Counted from the stretch's first letter, positions 27,182 through 36,200 are shown. The stretch is 64,000 nucleotides of DNA from an uncultured Acetatifactor sp. (GCA_910578815.1 CAJTSE010000008.1:123933-187932); one strand, 5' to 3'. A program made the numbers and translations. The notes: generated by a model from the sequence alone, not told the origin.

Positions 27182-28173
27182 GATTTTTCGGCTTCTTTCA
27201 TGATTTCATCGGGCCAAAGAGAGCATTGTACCTCGCCAATATGGGCCTTTCTAAGGAAAAACATACAGATTCGAGACTGACCGATTCCGCCGCCGATAGT
27301 GTAGGGAAGTTCACCGTTTAACACTGCTTTGTGGAAAGGAAGTTCTGCACGTTCGGGGCAGCCTGCTTTATCCAGTTGTTCCCGCAGAGCTTTTTCGTCT
27401 ACACGGATGCCCATGCTGGACAACTCCAAGGCAATATCCAAAACGGGATAATAGACAATGATGTCCGCGTTCAGTGCCCAGTCATCGTAATCCGGCGCAC
27501 GCCCGTCGTGAGGTTCGCCGTTTTCCAGCACGTCCCCGATCTGCATGATGCAGACGGCGCCCTTTGCCTTTGCAATATAATATTCCCGTTCCTTGGGCGT
27601 ATAATCCGGGAACATTTCCTCCAGCTCGGAGGTAGTGATAAAGAAGATGTCATGAGGAAGGATCTCTTCTATGTAGTCGTAATGAATGGACATGTATTTC
27701 TCGGTCTTGCGAAGAACCTTGTATACGGTGCGCACGGTATCCTGCAGGGTCTCAAGGCATCGCTCTTCCTTGGAGATGATCTTCTCCCAGTCCCATTGAT
27801 CCACATAGACAGAGTGGATATTGTCCGTTTCTTCATCCCTGCGGATAGCGCTCATGTCCGTGTAAAGCCCCTCTCCCTGGGCAAAGCCGTATTTTTTCAG
27901 GGCGTAGCGCTTCCATTTGGCCAGGGACTGTACAATCTCGCCTTCCCTGCCGTCCTGACACTTGATGTCAAAGGTGACGGGCCGCTCCACGCCGTTCAGG
28001 TTATCGTTTAAGCCTGATTCCGGAGCAACAAAAAGCGGGGCGGATACGCGCAGCAGGTGAAGTCTTTCTGCCAGCAACGTCTGAAAGAAGTCCTTTACCA
28101 TCTTAATGGCAATCTGTGTATCGTACAGGTTCAGCTCGGACCTGTAATTCTGGGGCAGCGTAAAATTCTTCAT
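27163..28173 (-). CDS. asnA: Aspartate-ammonia ligase
   Basis: 336 residues, matching AsnA (~330). Recognisable are the class-II-synthetase-like fold segments NYRSELNLYDTQIAIKMVKDFFQ, VSAPLFVAPESGLNDNLNGVERPV, MSAIRRDEE, SVYVDQWDWEKII, and TIGGGIGQSRICMFFL. It makes asparagine from aspartate and ammonia with ATP. The start is ATG 28173 (MKNFTLPQNYRSE, as in relatives). Its 3' end is built into the terminator stem. It stands alone on the minus strand, with no T-box seen in its short leader. Confidence 0.96.
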   Translation of the reverse strand: MKNFTLPQNYRSELNLYDTQIAIKMVKDFFQTLLAERLHLLRVSAPLFVAPESGLNDNLNGVERPVTFDIKCQDGREGEIVQSLAKWKRYALKKYGFAQGEGLYTDMSAIRRDEETDNIHSVYVDQWDWEKIISKEERCLETLQDTVRTVYKVLRKTEKYMSIHYDYIEEILPHDIFFITTSELEEMFPDYTPKEREYYIAKAKGAVCIMQIGDVLENGEPHDGRAPDYDDWALNADIIVYYPVLDIALELSSMGIRVDEKALREQLDKAGCPERAELPFHKAVLNGELPYTIGGGIGQSRICMFFLRKAHIGEVQCSLWPDEIMKEAEKSSLQLL

Positions 28174-28247
28174 ATACTTACCATCTTTCCAAATAAAATA
28201 TTCCTTATGTAGTATAATCACTTTACATATGGTTTTGCAACTGTTTT

Positions 28248-30194
28248 TTAATTATTATCCATCCAAAAATCTTCCATACTGCCGCAAAAGCCGGGCTCTT
28301 CGAAAAAATGCTGATAAATTTCCTGGATCTCGTCTTCCGACTTAACGCCTTCATAGAAGGTGATTCCGGACAGATACCCTTCAAAGGAAGGCTGAAAGGG
28401 GTCACCGCCTAAAAGAATCTGCCGACAGGCCGGCAAAGAAGGCGTGTCGGCCCGAAATCCGGCTTTTCTGCCGTTAATGTATGATTTTTCCATTTCCGTA
28501 AAGTGATCATAGGTGACGCACACAAATGTCCAAGTATCCTGTGGAATCTGCCGTGCAAGAGCATCATGAAAACCATTTATATCCGTATCCTCGCTAATTC
28601 TGAAGATGGAATACCCGCCGACCACAAAAGGCGAAAAAGTACAGAAGCCTCCCTGATAACGGACGTAAAAGATACTGGTCCAGCTGATCTGCTTTAAAGG
28701 TTTCAGCCACATGCAGATGGTATAGGAGGATTCTGCAAGAATGGATGCCGGCAGCTCCACAACATTTTCTCGAAAGCCTCCTCCGGGGAAAAGAAGCGAG
28801 CCCCATTTGTTACTGATTCCCCTGCAAAACGCAATGTTTTGACCGATAATATGGCCTGTATGCTTTCCGTCGGCTGATGTAAGCGTATTTAAAAACGGAA
28901 ATTCCACTTTTTCATTACCCTGGGTAATTTTGTCTTTTACGTACTCATAATAGGAAGACAGGGGAAGCGGAGGCGAGTAATAATATCCGCTTATGGCGTT
29001 ACAGCCGCATCCGCTTAAGAATTGGGCATCTTCTTTGGTACTGATGCCTTCCGCAATTATGGACATCTTCAGTTCCCGGCCCATGGACAGGAGTGTCTTG
29101 ATAATCTGGCGGCCTCTGCTGGATTCAAGGGCGTTATGTAGATATTCAGGGTCAAATATAATGGAATCATATCGAAGCTTATCCCAATAGACCATGCTTT
29201 TGAAGGTAGATCCGACTCCGATGATAGAAATTCCGAAGCCCATTTCCTTCAGGTCCCTTAAGGCAGTCATCATGGTATCACTTCCACGGTCGAAAGAGTT
29301 TTCGTCGATTTCCAAATCCAGTTCGGAAGGCTCTACACCGCTTTTTTCAGAAAGAGCCGCAATTATTTGAGGAAATTCGCCGTCCAACAGCTGCAGCCTG
29401 GAAATTCTGAGTCCGATTTTACCCTTTAACCCTGTTGTAGAGTGGTATTTTTGCAGATGTTCTAAAGCATTTTGAAGCACCCATTTGAAAAGCTGACGTA
29501 TAAACCCGTTTTTCTCAAAAAGGGGTAAGAAATCTTCCTGTTCCCTTGTGATGCCGCCCGGCATATTCCAATAAAGCTTGATCTGGGACAATTTAAGCTT
29601 TGAAGTCTGGGCGCTGATCACAGGGAGATACCGAATTTCGAATTCGCCGTTTTCCAGTGCGGCATCTTGACGCTTCTGCATCTCTATTTCTGAAAAAACC
29701 TGTTCGGCAATGTCATTAAAAATAACATAGCGGCCTTTGCCATGATTCTTGGCCGAATACATGGCTATATCACACTTTAAAAGAACATCTTCCAATATTC
29801 CGTTGACGGTTTCATGGTATAAGATGCCGATACTGGCTGAAACAGCGGCTGATATATGAGAGAAGCCCTCCTTTTTAGTGATTCGCCGGATTATTTTGTC
29901 TGCCACTGAGCAAAGGTATTCTCTTGTCTGCTCTCCCTGAAATAAAAGAACAAATTCATCACCGCCCAGTCTGAAAATGTGAGCATCCGACGCGCATTTG
30001 TCCAGAATCAAGGCTACAGCCTTTAACAGCATATCACCCTCGTTGTGCCCGTAGACGTCATTCACATTTTTAAAATTATCAATGTCCATAAACATGAAAT
30101 GGACGAAACTTCCAACTGGCATACCCTGATAAAGAGTATATAATTCCCTGCGCGTATAAAGCCCTGTCAGGTCATCGCGTGTTTCTTCCTTCAT
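28248..30194 (-). CDS. GGDEF - degenerate EAL - lectin-like (LamG) protein
   Basis: 648 residues, no membrane segment or signal peptide. Residues ~5-160 are a diguanylate cyclase domain with an intact GGDEF at 77-81 and no RxxD inhibitory site five residues before it. Residues ~180-415 have the EAL fold order but altered key positions: the EAL motif itself is absent, the DDFGTG stretch reads IIGVGSTF, and the LKID strand reads IIFD, so phosphodiesterase activity is doubtful. Residues ~455-640 are a concanavalin/LamG-like beta-sandwich (ESSYTICMWLKPL, DTWTFVCVTYD, YINGRKAG, FEGYLSGITFYEG). It may make cyclic di-GMP under control of two ligand-binding domains; the ligand is unknown. Confidence 0.85.
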   Translation of the reverse strand: MKEETRDDLTGLYTRRELYTLYQGMPVGSFVHFMFMDIDNFKNVNDVYGHNEGDMLLKAVALILDKCASDAHIFRLGGDEFVLLFQGEQTREYLCSVADKIIRRITKKEGFSHISAAVSASIGILYHETVNGILEDVLLKCDIAMYSAKNHGKGRYVIFNDIAEQVFSEIEMQKRQDAALENGEFEIRYLPVISAQTSKLKLSQIKLYWNMPGGITREQEDFLPLFEKNGFIRQLFKWVLQNALEHLQKYHSTTGLKGKIGLRISRLQLLDGEFPQIIAALSEKSGVEPSELDLEIDENSFDRGSDTMMTALRDLKEMGFGISIIGVGSTFKSMVYWDKLRYDSIIFDPEYLHNALESSRGRQIIKTLLSMGRELKMSIIAEGISTKEDAQFLSGCGCNAISGYYYSPPLPLSSYYEYVKDKITQGNEKVEFPFLNTLTSADGKHTGHIIGQNIAFCRGISNKWGSLLFPGGGFRENVVELPASILAESSYTICMWLKPLKQISWTSIFYVRYQGGFCTFSPFVVGGYSIFRISEDTDINGFHDALARQIPQDTWTFVCVTYDHFTEMEKSYINGRKAGFRADTPSLPACRQILLGGDPFQPSFEGYLSGITFYEGVKSEDEIQEIYQHFFEEPGFCGSMEDFWMDNN

Positions 30195-30307
30195 TCAGTA
30201 TCCCCGTTCCCTGATTCTTTCCATGGTAAAAAATGACCGTAATCAGTAGTTTGGTTTTATACTTATTATTATAGCTGAAAATGAAAAAAGGTCAATGAGC
30301 AAAAAAG

Positions 30308-30336
30308 TTGACATAAAGTGAGGGAGAAAATATAAA
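30308..30336 (+). promoter_or_regulatory. Near-consensus sigma-A promoter upstream of the radical SAM gene
   Basis: TTGACA (30308-30313), 17 bases, TATAAA (30331-30336). Start expected near 30343, upstream of the LexA-type site. Confidence 0.65.
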
Positions 30337-30349
30337 ATTTGATAGGTAC

Positions 30350-30396
30350 TTGCCAAATACGAACATCTGTGCTATTCTGTTATAGAACGAATGTTC
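30350..30396 (+). promoter_or_regulatory. Second promoter with SOS (LexA) box
   Basis: TTGCCA (30350-30355), 17 bases, TATTCT (30373-30378). GAACGAATGTTC (30385-30396) is a perfect GAAC-N4-GTTC, the core of the Bacillota LexA/DinR operator, placed over the expected start point. A half-site CGAACATCTG (30359-30368) lies in the spacer. This predicts DNA-damage induction of the two genes downstream. Confidence 0.75.
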
Positions 30397-30428
30397 GTGT
30401 TTGCGCGGGGATTGTGAGGAACGGGAGA

Positions 30429-31868
30429 ATGAGAACGGAGATGGATGATTTTACGGGCGAAAGCAAAAAGTTAATGAAGTCAGCCACATTTATTATATCT
30501 GGCAGGCAGGATATGTCCCTCATGGACAAGCTGGGAATTCTTGCAGACGCAGCGAAATACGACGTGGCCTGTACATCCAGCGGCGTGGACCGTAAGGGTA
30601 CGGGGGACAGCATCGGCAACTGTGTGGCTGCCGGTATCTGTCACAGCTTCAGCAGTGACGGCAGGTGTATTTCTCTGCTTAAGATACTGCTTACCAATCA
30701 TTGTATTTACGATTGTAAATACTGCCAGAACCGCTGCTCTAATGATATTCCCCGCGCGGTTTTTACCCCGGAGGAAATCTGTACCCTGACCATGGAATTT
30801 TACCGGCGAAATTATATTGAGGGCCTGTTCTTAAGTTCCGGCATAATAAAAAATCCTTCTTTTACCATGGAGTTGATCTTACGGACCGTCTGGATTTTAC
30901 GGAATCAATATCGCTTTAACGGGTATATTCATGTAAAGGCCATTCCAGGGGCGGACCCGCAGCTGATCCGGCAGACGGGATTTCTGGCGGACAGAATGAG
31001 TATTAATCTGGAACTGCCCACGGCGGAGGGGCTGCAAAACCTTGCGCCTAACAAGAACAGAAAAACGATACTGACTCCCATGCGTCAGATCCAGAACGGA
31101 ATACAGGAAAATAAAAACGAGCTGGTGTTGTACCGCAACGCGCCGAAATTCGTGGCAGGGGGACAATCCACACAGATGATTATCGGGGCCACTCCGGAAA
31201 ATGATTATCAAATTATTAACGTGGCGGAGAGTCTGTATCAAAAATTCAGCCTAAAGAGGGTGTTTTATTCGGCCTTTGTAAATGTGACAGGTGACAAGGC
31301 TCTTCCGGCTTTGCCCGGAGGGCCGCCCCTTCTCAGAGAGCACAGGTTGTATCAGGCGGACTGGCTGCTCCGGTTTTACGGCTTCCGGGCGGAAGAGCTG
31401 CTGGACGAAAAGCGTCCCTATTTCAACGTAATGCTGGATCCGAAGGAGGACTGGGCGATACGTCATTTGGAGCAGTTTCCGGTGGAGATTAACAAGGCCC
31501 CCTTGGAGATGCTGCTGAGGGTTCCGGGTATCGGGGTTAAGAGCGCCCGGAGGATAACTGCGGCCAGGCGCTGCGCCGGCCTTACCTTTGGGGACCTGAA
31601 AAAAATAGGCGTGGTATTAAAGCGGGCAGTTTTCTTTATTACCTGCAGCGGCAGGATGATGTATCCGGTGAAGCTGGACGAGGATTATATTGTGAGAAAT
31701 CTTACGGACAAAAACGAACGGATACGGTTTGGCGCGGACGGCATGACATATCGGCAGATGTCGCTGTTCGACGACGGCAATTTTGCAGGCGGTGGATTTG
31801 CAGGGGGCAGTTCCGCCGTTATGCCCTCGACGCAGGAAGTCTTGGAGACGGCGGTGGGGATGTTGTGA
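30429..31868 (+). CDS. Putative DNA modification/repair radical SAM protein
   Basis: 479 residues from ATG 30429 (GAGGAA upstream). A radical SAM CxxxCxxC set is at Cys92, Cys96 and Cys99 (CIYDCKYC), with a fourth Cys at 103. The TIM-barrel half follows, and near residue 365 a helix-hairpin-helix DNA-binding element (PLEMLLRVPGIGVKSARRI). It corresponds to the family annotated as radical SAM protein linked to uracil-DNA glycosylase-like proteins, always paired with a DUF4130 gene, which is the next gene here. The target lesion is not known. The SOS-type operator ahead supports a repair role. Confidence 0.9.
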   Translation: MRTEMDDFTGESKKLMKSATFIISGRQDMSLMDKLGILADAAKYDVACTSSGVDRKGTGDSIGNCVAAGICHSFSSDGRCISLLKILLTNHCIYDCKYCQNRCSNDIPRAVFTPEEICTLTMEFYRRNYIEGLFLSSGIIKNPSFTMELILRTVWILRNQYRFNGYIHVKAIPGADPQLIRQTGFLADRMSINLELPTAEGLQNLAPNKNRKTILTPMRQIQNGIQENKNELVLYRNAPKFVAGGQSTQMIIGATPENDYQIINVAESLYQKFSLKRVFYSAFVNVTGDKALPALPGGPPLLREHRLYQADWLLRFYGFRAEELLDEKRPYFNVMLDPKEDWAIRHLEQFPVEINKAPLEMLLRVPGIGVKSARRITAARRCAGLTFGDLKKIGVVLKRAVFFITCSGRMMYPVKLDEDYIVRNLTDKNERIRFGADGMTYRQMSLFDDGNFAGGGFAGGSSAVMPSTQEVLETAVGML

Positions 31869-31901
31869 AAGGCGAAAGGTTTGAGAAAATGGAGGCCGAA
31901 A

Positions 31902-32654
31902 ATGACGGTATACAGATGTGAAGATTCGCTGGAAAGTATTTTTACGGCAATTTATCTTTCTTATGAAGAAGACAGAAATGCGGAGGATACCTATTTGGCT
32001 TTGGATGAAGAGCCAATGCTTTTTGCGGAGGACGTGCATGTACAGGCGGATTCTGCCAGAGCGGTAAAGGTTATACGGACGCTGGAGAGGCGCTTCGGAG
32101 AAGAGGACTATTTAAAGATTTGTACGGCCCTTGCCTCAACAGATGCCGAAAAAGCACAAGCGGTCTACAGGACGGTGGTAAAGGGACTGGATGAGAGGTG
32201 TGCCAGGGGCCATCTTTTTGATGATCTGACGGATCAGTATGTGATGCAGACCTTTTCGCTGGCCAGGAAGGCAGGCAGGGAGAGTGGCTACCTGAGAGAA
32301 TTTCTGCGGTTTCAAGAACTGGAAAACGGGATTTTGTATGCCGAGATCGGGCCAAAGGCCAATGTTCTTACCTTTTTGATGCCGCACTTTGCTGACAGGC
32401 TGCCTATCGAGGACTTTGTCATACATGACAGCACCAGAAATATTTTCGGCATTCATCCAAAGAGGCGCCAGTGGTATTTGCTTACGGGAGATGAGGGGGA
32501 GAAACCCAAATTGCGCTTTTCGGAAGAGGAAATGGAGTATCAGGAATTGTTCCGCCATTTCTGCCGAACAATCTCCATAAAGGCCAGGGAGAATCTTAAG
32601 CTGCAGCGGAATATGCTGCCGCTGAGATTTCGGGAATATATGATTGAGTTTTGA
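31902..32654 (+). CDS. DUF4130 partner of the radical SAM DNA-repair protein
   Basis: 250 residues from ATG 31902, preferred for the GGAGG site seven bases upstream. The sequence (VYRCEDSLESIFTAIYLSYEE ... HVKVIRTLERRF-like region ... EFLRFQELENGILYAEIGPKANVL ... HFADRLPIEDFVIHDSTRNIFGIH) matches the DUF4130/SAM-link family. In some genomes this domain is fused to a uracil-DNA-glycosylase domain; no such extension is present here. It starts 33 bases after the radical SAM gene and must share its SOS-controlled transcript. Activity unknown. Confidence 0.88.
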   Translation: MTVYRCEDSLESIFTAIYLSYEEDRNAEDTYLALDEEPMLFAEDVHVQADSARAVKVIRTLERRFGEEDYLKICTALASTDAEKAQAVYRTVVKGLDERCARGHLFDDLTDQYVMQTFSLARKAGRESGYLREFLRFQELENGILYAEIGPKANVLTFLMPHFADRLPIEDFVIHDSTRNIFGIHPKRRQWYLLTGDEGEKPKLRFSEEEMEYQELFRHFCRTISIKARENLKLQRNMLPLRFREYMIEF

Positions 32655-32841
32655 CTGCCAAAGATGACTTGTGTAAATTGGTCGGGAAGCATAAAAATGT
32701 ATTTTCCGCGCAGATGTCCGGAAATGTAGAATAGCCAAAATAGACAAAAGCAGGCAGGCAGCGGGCTGGGCTATGGACAAATTTGATGAAAACAGGCAAA
32801 ATCAGCAAAAAAAGGGTGAAAAATCTGATTACGGAAAACGC

Positions 32842-32870
32842 TTTACATCTGGAATTATTTTGCATATAAT
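32842..32870 (+). promoter_or_regulatory. Sigma-A promoter of the HPr-like gene
   Basis: TTTACA (32842-32847), 17 bases, TATAAT (32865-32870), about 50 bases ahead of ATG 32924. The rest of the 269-base gap holds nothing else I can support. Confidence 0.7.
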
Positions 32871-32923
32871 AGGGAATCATGAAAGTAAGGTAACTGTTGT
32901 TATTATGTGAAAGGATGGTTGAC

Positions 32924-33148
32924 ATGGTCAAGACAATTCGTATGACACAGAACGATGTGCAGCATTTTGTTGACGTGACCTCCAGATGTGATTTTGACAT
33001 CGACATTTCTTACAACAGATATGTAGTGGATGCCAAATCATTTTTAGGAGTTTACGGTCTGGATTTCAGGGTGCCTCTGACAGTATCCTATGAAGGTTAT
33101 AATGCCCAGCTGGAAGAGCTTCTTGAAAAGTTTGCAATAGCCTGCTGA
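32924..33148 (+). CDS. HPr-like protein lacking the phosphorylatable histidine
   Basis: 74 residues from ATG 32924 (AAAGGA nine bases upstream). The fold pattern of PTS HPr is clear: FVDVTSRCDFDIDISYNRYVVDAKSFLGVYGLDFRVPLTVSYEG, then LEELLEKFA. The GLHARPA motif with His15 is not present; the only His lies in DVQHFVDV and is not followed by the usual Arg-Pro. The regulatory Ser46 motif is replaced by the family's VDAKSFLGV. So it is unlikely to carry phosphate in sugar uptake. Such HPr-like proteins recur in Lachnospiraceae without known function. Confidence 0.8.
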   Translation: MVKTIRMTQNDVQHFVDVTSRCDFDIDISYNRYVVDAKSFLGVYGLDFRVPLTVSYEGYNAQLEELLEKFAIAC

Positions 33149-33247
33149 TACATCAAACAACTGACTCCCTGTGAAGGACAGAGCGCTGTCTTCATGGGGA
33201 GTTTTCTTTCGATATTATAAATTTTTGCGTAAAAGGGGGCATGGAGC

Positions 33248-35989
33248 GTGAAGTTTGGAAGTAAACTTCCAAAGTCAGACCTGGAGGTTTGCTATCAAAA
33301 GGCAAACCCGGAATTGACGTCTGCAGAAGCGGACAAGGGGTGTAGGGATGAGATCCATATTTCCGTCCGTAAGCTGGTAGAATTTGTACTGCGATATGGC
33401 GATATTGATAACAGGCATCAGGCATCTCCGGATAATGCCATGCAGGAAGGCGGCAGGATCCACCGCATGATTCAGAGACGCATGGGAGCGGAATATCAGG
33501 CAGAGGTGCCGTTAAAGATAACCCTTGAAGAGGAAGGGTATCTGCTGGTTGTGGAAGGACGGGCAGACGGGATCATTCATCATGAGGGCCGGGTGGTAAT
33601 AGATGAGATTAAGGGAGTTTACCGGGATCCGGCCAGATGGAAGGAGCCCCTTCCTCTACATCTGGCGCAGGCAAAATGCTATGCGTATTTGTACGGACTT
33701 CAGCAGGAGCTGCAGGAGATTCAGGTAAGAATGACCTATTGTCATATCCCCACGGAGGAATTGAGATATTTTTATCAGGATTATACCTTTGACGAACTGA
33801 CGCAATGGTTTGGTGAACTGATAGATTCATATAAAAAATGGGCGGACTATGATTGGAGCTGGAAGAAGAAAAGACAGGCATCCATTCGGGGGCTGGAATT
33901 TCCCTTTCCATACAGGGAAGGGCAGAAGGAGCTTGCCGCCAATGTATACAAGACGATTTACCATAAAAAGAAATTGTTTTTAGAAGCTCCTACCGGGGTG
34001 GGAAAGACGATTTCCACGATTTATCCTGCCGTGCAGTCCGTAGGGCAGGGCAAGGGTGAGAAAATTTTCTACCTGACGGCAAAGACCATTACCAGAACCG
34101 TGGCAGAGGACGCTCTTGGGCTGTTGCGAGAGAAGGGGTTACATTTTACAAGCGTCATACTTACGGCAAAAGAAAAAATTTGTTTTATGGAGGAAACCGA
34201 GTGTAACCCAGAATACTGCCCCTATGCAAAAGGGCATTATGACAGGATTAATGAGGCTGTGTATGACCTTCTGACTAACCGGGAAAGTTTCAGCAGGGAA
34301 ACGATAGAAGAGTATGCCGTAAAGCACAGGGTATGCCCTTTTGAAATGTGTCTGGATATGAGCCTGTTTGCAGATGCGGTGATCTGTGATTATAACTATC
34401 TTTTTGATCCTCATGTATATCTGAAGCGCTTTTTTGGCGACAACACAGGAGGGGATTATATCTTTTTGATTGATGAAGCACATAATCTGTTGGAGCGGGG
34501 AAGGGAAATGTACAGTGCTGTTCTGGTCAAGGAGCAATTTTTAGAATTGCGCAGAGAACTAAAACAGACAGTAATGTCGGAAATATCTCTAAAAGACCGA
34601 AAAAAGGCCGTGGAAGGGCAGATGACATTAGAAATGACAGAGAATATGACAGAGGAATCAGAAAATGATGAGGCGGAATTGTACTTGAAATCGGATTCCC
34701 TGAATCATTTATCAAATGTGGAAACAAAAGTGAGCTCACTTGGGGTTACAAAAAGCGAGAAGCGCGGCGGGCGCAGTGTTCTTGTGCGTCAAGGTTATGC
34801 GGAAAAAATGATTTATCAGATCGAAAAATGTAACGGGGAAATGCTTGCCATGAAACGGGAGTGCGAGCAATGCAGCGTGGTGGAAGCGATTGACGATTTT
34901 GTACAGCCGCTGATGCGGCTGCAGGCAGTTATGGAGGATTATCTGGCGGAACAGGAAGATGAGCAGCCGACAGTAAGAGAGCTGTTGCTGGATTTTTACT
35001 TTGAAATCAGTCATTTCCTGCAAATATATGAAGGACTGGATGAAAATTATGTAAAGTACACCAGCCTGTGTGATGACAACAGTTTTCGCTTAAAACTGTT
35101 TTGTATGAATCCGGCCGTGAATCTTCGACGTTGTATGGAACGGGGGCGGAGCAGCATCCTGTTTTCTGCTACATTTCTGCCGATACAATATTATAAGAAA
35201 CTGCTGGGGGGTGAGGCAGAGGACTATGAGGTATATGCCAGATCCGTATTCAATCCGGAAAAACGAGCGTTATTTATTGCCGGAGATGTGACCAGCAGAT
35301 ATAAAAGGCGCTCTGAAGAGGAATATTTTAATATTGCCAGATATATTGAGGAAATCGTAAAGAACCGCCATGGAAATTATATGGTATTCTGTCCTTCCTA
35401 TTCTTTTCTGCAAAAGGTTTATGAAAATTATACCGAAAATTTTGGCGGGGAAGACAGAGAGTGCATGATTCAAAGTGATTATATGAGTGAGGCAGACAGA
35501 GAGGCTTTCCTGGGCCGGTTTCAGGGGAAGGGCGGAATGGATTCACAGACAGAAAAGGCGCTGAGAGCAGCCGTTACCATGGATATAGAAGAGGACGAGG
35601 ATAGGATACTCATAGGTTTTTGCGTTCTGGGAGGAATTTTTGGAGAGGGTATTGATTTAAAGAATGATGAATTGATCGGTGCGGTCATTGTGGGCACCGG
35701 CCTTCCCCAGGTATGTTATGAGCGGGAAATGCTGAAAGACTTTTTTGACGGTGAAGGTGAGGACGGATTTGATTATTCTTATCGCTATCCCGGCATGAAT
35801 AAGGTTCTGCAGGCGGCGGGCCGAGTGATACGAACAATGGAGGATGTGGGACTGGTAGCCCTGTTGGATGAGCGCTTCTTACAGCTTTCCTACAGACGCA
35901 TGTTTCCGCGGGAATGGGAGAGATATGTGCCCGTGACTCTGGGAACGGTTGCAAAACAGGTGGAACGTTTTTGGAATGAATGGCTTTAG
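33248..35989 (+). CDS. DinG/XPD-type helicase with N-terminal PD-(D/E)XK nuclease-like domain
   Basis: 913 residues. Residues ~35-200 look like a Cas4/RecB-type nuclease: Asp107 in EGRADGII, Glu120 and Lys122 in VVIDEIKG, and QAKCYAYLYG. Residues ~215-910 are a superfamily 2 helicase: Walker A EAPTGVGKT (246-254), four Cys for an Fe-S cluster (KICF, TECN, YCPY and RVCPF region), DEAH in FLIDEAHNLLE, and late motifs GIFGEGIDLK and QAAGRVIRT. Such enzymes unwind DNA or DNA-RNA forks during repair. The GTG start at 33248 has AAGGGGG upstream; relatives begin nearer residue 37, so a later start is possible. Confidence 0.88.
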   Translation: MKFGSKLPKSDLEVCYQKANPELTSAEADKGCRDEIHISVRKLVEFVLRYGDIDNRHQASPDNAMQEGGRIHRMIQRRMGAEYQAEVPLKITLEEEGYLLVVEGRADGIIHHEGRVVIDEIKGVYRDPARWKEPLPLHLAQAKCYAYLYGLQQELQEIQVRMTYCHIPTEELRYFYQDYTFDELTQWFGELIDSYKKWADYDWSWKKKRQASIRGLEFPFPYREGQKELAANVYKTIYHKKKLFLEAPTGVGKTISTIYPAVQSVGQGKGEKIFYLTAKTITRTVAEDALGLLREKGLHFTSVILTAKEKICFMEETECNPEYCPYAKGHYDRINEAVYDLLTNRESFSRETIEEYAVKHRVCPFEMCLDMSLFADAVICDYNYLFDPHVYLKRFFGDNTGGDYIFLIDEAHNLLERGREMYSAVLVKEQFLELRRELKQTVMSEISLKDRKKAVEGQMTLEMTENMTEESENDEAELYLKSDSLNHLSNVETKVSSLGVTKSEKRGGRSVLVRQGYAEKMIYQIEKCNGEMLAMKRECEQCSVVEAIDDFVQPLMRLQAVMEDYLAEQEDEQPTVRELLLDFYFEISHFLQIYEGLDENYVKYTSLCDDNSFRLKLFCMNPAVNLRRCMERGRSSILFSATFLPIQYYKKLLGGEAEDYEVYARSVFNPEKRALFIAGDVTSRYKRRSEEEYFNIARYIEEIVKNRHGNYMVFCPSYSFLQKVYENYTENFGGEDRECMIQSDYMSEADREAFLGRFQGKGGMDSQTEKALRAAVTMDIEEDEDRILIGFCVLGGIFGEGIDLKNDELIGAVIVGTGLPQVCYEREMLKDFFDGEGEDGFDYSYRYPGMNKVLQAAGRVIRTMEDVGLVALLDERFLQLSYRRMFPREWERYVPVTLGTVAKQVERFWNEWL

Positions 35990-36200
35990 GTTTGCATGAA
36001 GCGACGCCGTATTTTTGAGGAATGACATCGAAAAAAGTCGAAATGACACATGTGTATATGTGGATAAGTCTGTGGATTTAGCCGCTTTTTGGAAAAATAA
36101 CACGAAAAATGTGACATGATAAATTTAATATCTAAATGCAGGATTTTTGCAAGATATATATTTCAGTACCAGATTAGTCAACAAAAAGGAGAGAGATTTT
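35990..36200 (+). other. Intergenic stretch with paired DnaA-box-like 9-mers
   Basis: TGTGGATAA (36059-36067) is a perfect DnaA box on the minus strand, and TGTGGATTT (36071-36079) is one mismatch away, 12 bases on. The palindrome ACACATGTGT (36046-36055) is adjacent. No dnaA, dnaN or AT-rich unwinding region is nearby, so an origin is not supported. Confidence 0.3.

Noticed and set aside
35990..36200. Replication origin
   Set aside because: Only two DnaA-like boxes, no AT-rich unwinding element and no dnaA/dnaN/gyr genes nearby.
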